Assembly: GCA_964490635.1 (NCBI GenBank) | Contig: CAZBCK010000034.1 | Location: forward strand, 1-10,976 | Direction: 5' to 3' | DNA length: 10,976 nt | Source: JAYEHC01 sp964490635 | Lineage (GTDB): Bacteria > Patescibacteriota > Minisyncoccia > JAHIHE01 > JAGLIN01 | Shown here: in pieces, positions 5,673 through 10,976 of the stretch | Layout: each line of letters begins with the position of its first letter | Position numbering within the stretch: the first letter of the stretch is position 1 | Program-made: the position numbers and the translations under genes | The notes under the pieces: generated by a model | Told to the model about the DNA's origin: nothing | Database searches by the model: none | Seen by the model: only the letters and a program-made list of their open reading frames with translations

Positions 5673-5909
5673 ATGACAGATTTAACATCAAGTGACGATG
5701 TTAGTTGTTTTAGTTTATTGTTTTTAGTGATAGATGTAATTCTATTTATTTTAATAATAGCTTTAATTTACGATTCGTTCGGTAAGAAGAAGATTGATAT
5801 TAAGAAAATAAACAAATTGTCATTATTTATTTTAGCAATGTTTAATATTTTTGTTTTATATTACTTTTTTAAACATGTAATATTTATTAGTCTTATGCCA
5901 ATTTGTTGA
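5673..5909 (+). CDS. small hypothetical membrane protein, two helices
   Basis: The 78-residue product has two predicted membrane helices (about residues 12-33 and 49-67) joined by a basic loop (FGKKKIDIKKINK, 36-48). By the positive-inside rule the loop is cytoplasmic and both ends are outside. No motif points to a function. It lies alone between the repeat element after eno and the gpmI promoter region. No Shine-Dalgarno precedes the ATG, and the product is small, so coding status is probable rather than certain. It resembles in style the small membrane proteins after pgk but shows no sequence similarity to them. Confidence 0.5.
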   Translation: MTDLTSSDDVSCFSLLFLVIDVILFILIIALIYDSFGKKKIDIKKINKLSLFILAMFNIFVLYYFFKHVIFISLMPIC

Positions 5910-5935
5910 CAATACGGAACCATGTGTGATTATGT
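5906..5935 (+). promoter_or_regulatory. probable sigma-70-type promoter for gpmI
   Basis: A consensus -35, TTGACA at 5906-5911, overlaps the stop of the previous gene. TTATGT at 5930-5935, preceded by TGA (an extended -10 TGn), is the -10 candidate with an 18-base spacer. This would give a leader of about 80 bases before the gpmI ATG at 6026. Confidence 0.4.
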
Positions 5936-6025
5936 ATCTGGATTTCTATCAGAGTTTATGCTAAATTTATTTTAGTGCAAAAATGATATTTAAATTACAA
6001 AATTAAAAATTATATTTTTTTAGTT

Positions 6026-7579
6026 ATGCCTAAAAAACCAACAAACATTCTCATCATTCTTGACGGCTGGGGAGTTGCTCCGAAATCAAAAGGTAATGCG
6101 ATTGAATTGGCGAAGAAGCCGTTTTTTGACGCGCTTGTCAGAAAATATCCCTATACAATTCTTGGTGCAACGGGACTTGCGGTCGGACTTAGCAAAAATG
6201 AAAGAAGCGGGAGTGAGGCGGGACACTTGAATATTGGAGCGGGTAGGATAATAAAACAAAACGCGCGAATTGTGAATGAAGAAATTGAATCTGGGAAATT
6301 TTATAAAAATCCAAGAATATTAAAAACCATAGATCATGCCCTGAAGAAAAAAACTGATTTGCATTTCATTGGGCTTTTGTCTGATGCTGACAGTTCCCAT
6401 AGTGATCCGGCGCATCTTTACGCTCTTTTGGAACTGGCAAAAAGAAGAAAGATTAAACAAGTTTATTTGCATCTTTTTACCGATGGAAGAGACACTTATA
6501 AAAAAACAGCGCTTATTTTTCTAAGTGAATTGAATGATAAAATAAAAAAAATCGGCATCGGAAAAATTGCTACGGTAGGCGGGAGATATTATGGAATGGA
6601 TAGAGTACGGCATTGGGACAGGTTGCAAAGAGCTTATGGCTCTATGGTTTTGGGCGAAGGTCCTAAAAATTATTCCGCGGAAGCGATCGTAAAAAATTCA
6701 TATAAAAACGGTTTAACTGATGAATTTATCATTCCAAGTGTTGTAATTGAAAAAACGGGAAAACCGGTGGCAAAAATAAAAGATAATGACGCTGTAATAT
6801 TTTTCAATATTCGCAGTGACAGGGCAAGACACTTTACAAAATTGTTTGTTTTGGATAATATAACCGATTGCAAGAATAGGCGGAATAAACTTAAAAATAT
6901 TTTTGCTTGTACCCTGTCTGACTTTGGATTAGATCTGCCGGTGCAAATTGCTTATCGTTCGCAAACGGTTAAAAACTCTCTTCCGGCGGTTATGAAAAAT
7001 TTCAAACAGCTTTATATCTCTGAAGCGGAGAAATATCCTCATATTACATATTTCTTAAATGGCGGACACAAAAATCCAATCGGAGGTGAAATGAGAGAAA
7101 AGATCGCTTCCTCAAATGTTTTTTCTTATGACCAGCAACCAGAAATGTCAGCCGGTGATATTACAAAAGTTATCACTTCAAAGATAGAATACGATGCTTA
7201 TGATTTCATAGCTGTGAATTATGCGAACGCTGATATGGTTGGACATACTGGAAATTTAAAAGCGGCTATAATAGCGATAGAATTTTTGGATAAATGTTTA
7301 AAACAAATAGTTGGAAAAGTTCTGGACAGCGGTGGGGTGGCAATAATTACTGCTGATCACGGTAACGCTGACGAAATGATTGATCTAAAAACAGGAAAGG
7401 AATTGACAATGCACAGTAAAAATCCAGTGCCGTTTATTATAGTAGGAAATAATTTAAATAAAAAAAATTGTGAATTAAGGAACAATGGTATTTTGGGAAA
7501 TGTTACACCGACTTTATTGGATATTCTAAATGTTAAAAAGCCAAAAGAAATGGTTTTGGGAAGTTTGGTGAAGAAATAG
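6026..7579 (+). CDS. gpmI: 2,3-bisphosphoglycerate-independent phosphoglycerate mutase
   Basis: Interconverts 3- and 2-phosphoglycerate through a phosphoserine intermediate; two-metal enzyme of the alkaline-phosphatase superfamily, cytoplasmic. The 517 residues match the usual length. Landmarks: LDGWG 12-16 (metal ligand Asp13), SGSEAGHLNIGAGR 61-74 with nucleophile Ser63, FTDGRDT 151-157, GGRYYGMDR 185-193, FNIRSDRAR 260-268 (substrate Arg residues), FLNGG 343-347, QPEMSA 371-376, ANADMVGHTG 400-409 (Asp403, His407), TADHGNADEM 442-451 (Asp444, His445) and MHSKNPVPF 462-470 (His463). Variations: the usual GNSEVGH is GSEAGH, and the substrate-loop SDGGVHSH is replaced by SDADSSHSDPAH (119-130). 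It sits downstream of eno with its own likely promoter at 5906-5935; no Shine-Dalgarno. With pgk and eno it covers three consecutive glycolytic steps. Confidence 0.96.
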   Translation: MPKKPTNILIILDGWGVAPKSKGNAIELAKKPFFDALVRKYPYTILGATGLAVGLSKNERSGSEAGHLNIGAGRIIKQNARIVNEEIESGKFYKNPRILKTIDHALKKKTDLHFIGLLSDADSSHSDPAHLYALLELAKRRKIKQVYLHLFTDGRDTYKKTALIFLSELNDKIKKIGIGKIATVGGRYYGMDRVRHWDRLQRAYGSMVLGEGPKNYSAEAIVKNSYKNGLTDEFIIPSVVIEKTGKPVAKIKDNDAVIFFNIRSDRARHFTKLFVLDNITDCKNRRNKLKNIFACTLSDFGLDLPVQIAYRSQTVKNSLPAVMKNFKQLYISEAEKYPHITYFLNGGHKNPIGGEMREKIASSNVFSYDQQPEMSAGDITKVITSKIEYDAYDFIAVNYANADMVGHTGNLKAAIIAIEFLDKCLKQIVGKVLDSGGVAIITADHGNADEMIDLKTGKELTMHSKNPVPFIIVGNNLNKKNCELRNNGILGNVTPTLLDILNVKKPKEMVLGSLVKK

Positions 7580-7689
7580 TTGTGTTGTTATCTATTTTGT
7601 TTCTATGATAAGATTAAAAAATAAAGGTGTGAAATATTTGCTAATTTGATAGCAATGGTTTTATGGAATCTGAATACGAACCGTTGTAA

Positions 7690-7848
7690 ATTTTTTATTC
7701 ATTTATCGCAAGAATACAATGTTTTCCAGATAATTATATTTTTTATAGATTAAGAAATTCTAAAAATTTACAAGTTGGAAATGCTGTGCCAACTTTTCTT
7801 TCTATTACATTAAAAAACGCAATTAAAAAACATTTTAGAAAAACTTAA
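7690..7848 (+). pseudogene. C-terminal remnant of a C5 cytosine DNA methyltransferase
   Basis: An open stretch ending at TAA 7846-7848 reads ARIQCFPDNYIFYRL and then LQVGNAVPTFLS. These correspond to the region after the target-recognition domain (REAARIQxFPDxxxF) and to motif X (QxGNAVPP) of C5 methyltransferases, in the right order and near the normal C-terminus. No start codon or catalytic PCQ motif is present, so only about 50 residues survive. In the next frame just upstream (7697-7714) the sequence reads IHLSQE, which would precede ARIQ in an intact protein, pointing to a small deletion near 7708-7714. The other conserved motifs are absent from the window, so the gene was truncated before it decayed. 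It belonged to a restriction-modification or orphan methylation system. Confidence 0.55.
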
Positions 7849-8046
7849 TGATTATCCGATTTTTATGGCGGTTAGCGAGAATTCTGGCAAGGATAATTCA
7901 GGAGATGAAATTTACGAAATTGATAAAATAGAGAAAGAAAACTTAACGAACATGGACATTTGAAACAGAAGTGTAATTCGGATGATATTGCTTTTTCTTT
8001 TGAGAAATAGGGGAAGAAGAATGGGCTGAGTTTTTGGAGGGATTAA
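7832..8046 (+). pseudogene. C-terminal remnant of an N6 adenine DNA methylase (HsdM-like)
   Basis: From 7832 the second frame reads ILEKLNDYPIFMAVSENSGKD and continues to GDEIYEID, ending at TGA 7961-7963. The first frame then carries on with GHLKQKCNSDDIAFSFEK, an in-frame TAG at 8008-8010, and GKKNGLSFWRD before TAA 8044-8046. Order and wording fit the C-terminal part of type I modification subunits (IFMA...GKDxxGxxIY, then the ...DEIAxxFxxWGKKxGLSFW tail). At least one frameshift (near 7954-7961) and one nonsense codon are needed, so it is dead. It overlaps the end of the C5-methyltransferase remnant, so a deletion probably joined two broken genes. The family assignment is from remembered patterns. 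Confidence 0.45.
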
Positions 8047-8064
8047 TTTTAGAATTTAGATATT

Positions 8065-8608
8065 ATGAATAAAAATAAAAAACAAGAAAATGATTTTGCT
8101 TTTATAGACGGGCAGAATTTATATATGGGGACAACTAAAAGTTCAAAAAAATCATGGAGAATCAATCTTAAAAAAAATTAGGATTTATTTGAAAAATAAG
8201 TATAAAGTTTCTATAGCGTATTATTTTTTGGGATATGTTAATGAAATAAATCGCAGTTTGTATGAAGAAATTCAAAAGACTGGTTTCGTCTTAATGTTTC
8301 GTGAGCACAATTCGGCAATGCTTGGAAAAAAGAAAGGCAATGTTGATTCTGATATTATTTTTCACATTATGAAAAAAATATATAAAAAAGAATCATTTGA
8401 TAAAATAGTTCTTGTGTCCGGAGATGGCGACTATAAGATGCTGGTAGATTTTTTAATTGAGGAAAAAAAATTTAAAAAAATACTCTTTCCAAATAAAAAA
8501 TTTGCCTCTTCGTTATATAGAAAACTTGCGCCTGTATATTTTGATTATCTTGACAATAAAGGCGTTAAAAGAAAAATACGGCAACAAAAAAAGAAAAGGT
8601 CTCCTTAG
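8065..8608 (+). pseudogene. NYN-domain (PIN-like, LabA/DUF88) protein with a single-base frameshift
   Basis: ATG 8065 starts FAFIDGQNLYMG, the first acidic motif of NYN domains (Asp15), and runs into TAG at 8179-8181. Removing one A from the A8 tract 8170-8177 joins it to the frame ending at TAA 8606-8608, giving about 180 residues with LKKIRIYLKNKYKVS across the join. Later motifs are GNVDSDI and VSGDGDYKMLVDFL, the remaining acidic residues of the metal-dependent RNase fold, and a Lys/Arg-rich tail. NYN proteins are predicted Mg-dependent RNases; this one's target is unknown. The downstream part alone (TTG 8189 to 8608) would lack Asp15. It may be a pseudogene, rescued by slippage on A8, or reflect a base-call error. 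Confidence 0.7.
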
Positions 8609-8694
8609 GTAGTTAGCCGTTCGGATTCCCTTTCGTCTTAATGTTTATATTGTATGACAAAAATATAAAGGTGTCAATGATTGGTTCTTGAACT

Positions 8695-9118
8695 ATGATT
8701 AACAATAAAATTGTTAATGAAAAATATAAATATTCAAAACTAACTTCAAAAATTATCGGGGTGGCGACGGAAGTTCACAAGTTTTTAGGAAATGGATTTC
8801 AGGAAGTTATTTATCAAAGAGCATCGGCCATTAAATTAGGAGAAAAAGAATTATCTTTTACAAGAGAGTGGGAAATGCGCATTGGATATAAAGGAACAGA
8901 TATTGGAATGAGAATGGTTGATTTCTTTATTGAAGATAAAATAATGCTGGAAATAAAAGCGGTAATAAGATTAGAATGTGTATTTGGCTCAAGCGATAAA
9001 TTATTTAGAAGCGTATAATCTGGAAATAGGACTACTTATAAATTTTGGATCAAAAAGTATGGAATTTAAAAGATTGATGAGAAAACTAAAAAATAATCAT
9101 AACATATCTTATTGTTAA
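8695..9118 (+). pseudogene. GxxExxY-family protein with a frameshift
   Basis: Reading from ATG 8695 gives VHKFLGNGFQEVIYQ, containing the GxxExxY signature (Gly-Phe-Gln-Glu-Val-Ile-Tyr), then MVDFFIEDKIMLEIKAV, which supplies the Asp and Glu-x-Lys of a PD-(D/E)xK-like core. After LE at 8971-8976 the frame leaves the family and stops at 9018. The second frame from 8978 continues VYLAQAINYLEAYNLEIGLL, then INFGSKSMEFKRL, to TAA 9116-9118, the expected C-terminus. One extra base or two missing bases (the usual Asp between LE and VY is absent) explain it. The repaired length, about 140 residues, is normal. The family's function is not established; nuclease-like by fold. It ends 19 bases before glmS. 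Confidence 0.75.
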
Positions 9119-9137
9119 TTAAATTAAACTTAAAACT

Positions 9138-10976
9138 ATGTGTGGAATTGCCGGTTATATTGGGGAAAACAAAGCTTCTGATTTTTTATTGGACGCTTTA
9201 AAAAGGCTGGAATATCGAGGGTATGATTCTGCCGGGATGGTTACTTTGAGTAATGGCAACACTATTGAATGCGTGAAATCCGTTGGTAAGATCAGCGCTT
9301 TTGAAAAAAAATTAAAAGGTAAAAAAATGGAAGGATGTGTAGGAATATCCCATACCAGATGGGCGACCCATGGTTATCCCTCAGAAGATAATACTCATCC
9401 GCACAGTGATAGTCGCGGTAATGTTTGGTTGGTTCATAATGGAATAATTGAAAATTATAGGATATTAAAAGAGAAATTAATTCAGGAAGGGCATAGTTTT
9501 AAGTCTGAAACTGATACGGAAGTAATTTCTCATTTGATAGAACATTATTTTGAAAACAATCTTGAAGAAGCTGTCCTAAAAGCGCTGGAGAAAATAGAAG
9601 GCGCTTACGCTCTGGCTATAATCGCCAAAAACGACCCCGGTAAAATTGTTGTTGCCAAGAAAAGTAGCCCTCTTGTTATTGGGGTCGGTAAAGATGAATA
9701 TTTTATAGCATCTGATCCATCGGCAATAGCGGGATATACGGACAAGATAATTTATTTTGACGATAACGAACTGGGGACTATAGACAGAGACGGCTATAAA
9801 ATTATTTCCACTATTGATGGTAATCAGGTAAAAAAAGATCAATGTGAAATAGATTTAAGTGTTTCTGAAATACAGAAAGACGGTTATGAATATTTTTTGC
9901 TAAAAGAAATATTTGAAAGTCCGGAAGTTGTCAAAAATTCAACCAGAGGAAGAATAATTTCTGAGGAAGGATTGGTTAAGTTGGGCGGTTTGGAGGTTCT
10001 TGATCAGGAAAAGTTAAGAAATATCAACAGGATAATCATTATCGCCTGCGGAACAGCCAGTTATGCCGGATTGGTAGGTGAATATATGCTGGAGGAATAT
10101 GCTGGCATTCCCGTTGAAGTTGAACTCGGTTCTGAATTCAGATACCGAAAACCGATTATAAATTCCCAAACAGCAGTTATCGTTATCAGCCAGTCGGGGG
10201 AGACAGCCGATAGTCTTGCTTCACTTTTGGAAGCAAAAAGAAAAGGCGCTTTAACGCTGGGAATTGTTAATGCTGTCGGTAGTACTATTGCCAGAGAAAC
10301 CGAAGCGGGAATCTATAATCATGCCGGATCGGAAATATCAGTAGCGTCAACAAAGGCTTTTATTTCCCAAATAATTGTTCTGGCGCTTTTAACCGTTTAT
10401 TTTGGCAGAATGAGAGAAATGTCTTTTGTAATGGGAAAGCGTATTACAGAAGAGATCCGGAAAATTCCGTCACTGATAGAAAAGGTGTTGGAAAATAATG
10501 AACAAATAGAAGGATTGGCAAAAAAATATTCAAAATATAAAAACTTTCTTTTTTTGGGACGGAAATATAATTATCCCATTGCCAACGAAGGCGCTTTAAA
10601 ATTGAAAGAAATTGCCTATTATGTTCACGCGGAAGGATATCCCGGCGGAGAAATGAAACACGGACCGATTGCGATGATTGATGAAAATTTTCCCTGTGTT
10701 TTTATAATTCCCAGTGACAGTGTCTATGAAAAAATGTGGAGTAATATGGAAGAAGTAAAAGCGAGAAAGGGAAAAATTCTTGCTATTGCTACGGAGGGCA
10801 ATCAGGAGATAGAAAGCATTGCTGACGATGTTATTTATATTCCCAAAACGCTTGAAATGCTCACTCCAATCCTGGCTGTTATACCCACTCATCTTTTTGC
10901 CGCTTATATGGGAATGGAACTGAACTGTAATATTGATAAGCCGAGAAATTTGGCAAAGAGTGTGACGGTGGAATAG
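9138..10976 (+). CDS. glmS: glutamine-fructose-6-phosphate aminotransferase (isomerizing)
   Basis: Makes glucosamine-6-phosphate from fructose-6-phosphate and glutamine, the first committed step to UDP-GlcNAc and peptidoglycan; cytoplasmic. The 612 residues are full length. The N-terminal Ntn glutaminase domain begins MCGIAGYIG, so Cys2 is the nucleophile after Met removal and the start is certain. It continues with TRWATHG 73-79, HNGIIENY 100-107 and SETDTE 123-128. Two SIS sugar-phosphate domains follow: CGTAS 304-308, SQSGET 351-356 and ASTK 403-406, then EGALKLKEIAY 484-494 and HAEGYPGGEMKHGP 497-510. The C-terminal NLAKSVTVE is the family's usual end. No Shine-Dalgarno and no glmS ribozyme lie in the 19 bases after the broken GxxExxY gene; the promoter may lie within that gene. 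The stop codon is the last three bases of the window. Confidence 0.98.
   Translation: MCGIAGYIGENKASDFLLDALKRLEYRGYDSAGMVTLSNGNTIECVKSVGKISAFEKKLKGKKMEGCVGISHTRWATHGYPSEDNTHPHSDSRGNVWLVHNGIIENYRILKEKLIQEGHSFKSETDTEVISHLIEHYFENNLEEAVLKALEKIEGAYALAIIAKNDPGKIVVAKKSSPLVIGVGKDEYFIASDPSAIAGYTDKIIYFDDNELGTIDRDGYKIISTIDGNQVKKDQCEIDLSVSEIQKDGYEYFLLKEIFESPEVVKNSTRGRIISEEGLVKLGGLEVLDQEKLRNINRIIIIACGTASYAGLVGEYMLEEYAGIPVEVELGSEFRYRKPIINSQTAVIVISQSGETADSLASLLEAKRKGALTLGIVNAVGSTIARETEAGIYNHAGSEISVASTKAFISQIIVLALLTVYFGRMREMSFVMGKRITEEIRKIPSLIEKVLENNEQIEGLAKKYSKYKNFLFLGRKYNYPIANEGALKLKEIAYYVHAEGYPGGEMKHGPIAMIDENFPCVFIIPSDSVYEKMWSNMEEVKARKGKILAIATEGNQEIESIADDVIYIPKTLEMLTPILAVIPTHLFAAYMGMELNCNIDKPRNLAKSVTVE

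Noticed and set aside
8189..8608. Stand-alone gene starting at TTG 8189
   Set aside because: The upstream frame from ATG 8065 supplies the missing first NYN motif and joins at the A8 tract, so this is the second part of one gene rather than an independent one.
9119..9137. glmS ribozyme or other leader riboswitch before glmS
   Set aside because: Only 19 AT-rich bases separate the gene from the preceding frame, and no ribozyme core is visible there or just upstream.
1..10976. Recoded UGA (genetic code 4 or 25)
   Set aside because: None of the four long enzymes contains an in-frame TGA and their Trp codons are TGG. TGA appears only as an apparent stop (5907-5909 and in the pseudogenes), so the standard code fits.
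1..10976. CRISPR array, tRNA, rRNA, prophage or intact transposase
   Set aside because: I found no regularly spaced direct repeats, cloverleaf-like segments, rRNA sequence, phage structural genes or transposase motifs on either strand.

Overview
The window is AT-rich and every recognisable gene lies on the + strand. It carries four complete housekeeping enzymes: phosphoglycerate kinase (pgk), enolase (eno), cofactor-independent phosphoglycerate mutase (gpmI) and glucosamine-6-phosphate synthase (glmS). Between them lie tiny or lineage-specific membrane proteins, an unknown helical protein, a very short carbonic-anhydrase-like protein, short palindromic repeats and a stretch of broken accessory genes. 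Compact core enzymes, many small orphan membrane proteins, AT-rich start regions without Shine-Dalgarno sequences and a NYN/GxxExxY accessory content fit a bacterium of the Patescibacteria (Candidate Phyla Radiation). That placement is inference from gene style; no rRNA or other phylogenetic marker is present.

Layout. 1-89: possible tail of a gene entering from the left. 132-560: beta-carbonic-anhydrase-like protein. 594-1379: unknown helical protein. 1408-2580: pgk. 2595-2952: two very small membrane proteins, the first split by a frameshift at a G tract. 2953-3319: non-coding DNA with a nested inverted repeat. 3320-3928: membrane-anchored protein whose N-terminal module duplicates the small protein at 2815-2952. 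3929-4134: AT-rich spacer with inverted repeats. 4135-5418: eno. 5419-5672: an inverted pair of hairpin repeats. 5673-5909: small two-helix membrane protein. 6026-7579: gpmI. 7580-9118: decaying accessory block with remnants of a C5 DNA methyltransferase and an N6 DNA methylase, then a NYN-domain protein and a GxxExxY-family protein, each carrying one frameshift. 9138-10976: complete glmS, ending on the last base.

The three glycolytic enzymes catalyse consecutive steps (1,3-bisphosphoglycerate to 3-phosphoglycerate to 2-phosphoglycerate to phosphoenolpyruvate), so the window is a loose lower-glycolysis cluster broken up by small membrane proteins. glmS supplies glucosamine-6-phosphate for cell-wall precursors. 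I see no clearly new multi-gene system. The most unusual signals are short repeats inside the reading frames of pgk and eno, inverted pairs of hairpin repeats between genes, the duplicated membrane-anchor module, and the clustering of frame disruptions in the accessory genes while all four core enzymes are intact.
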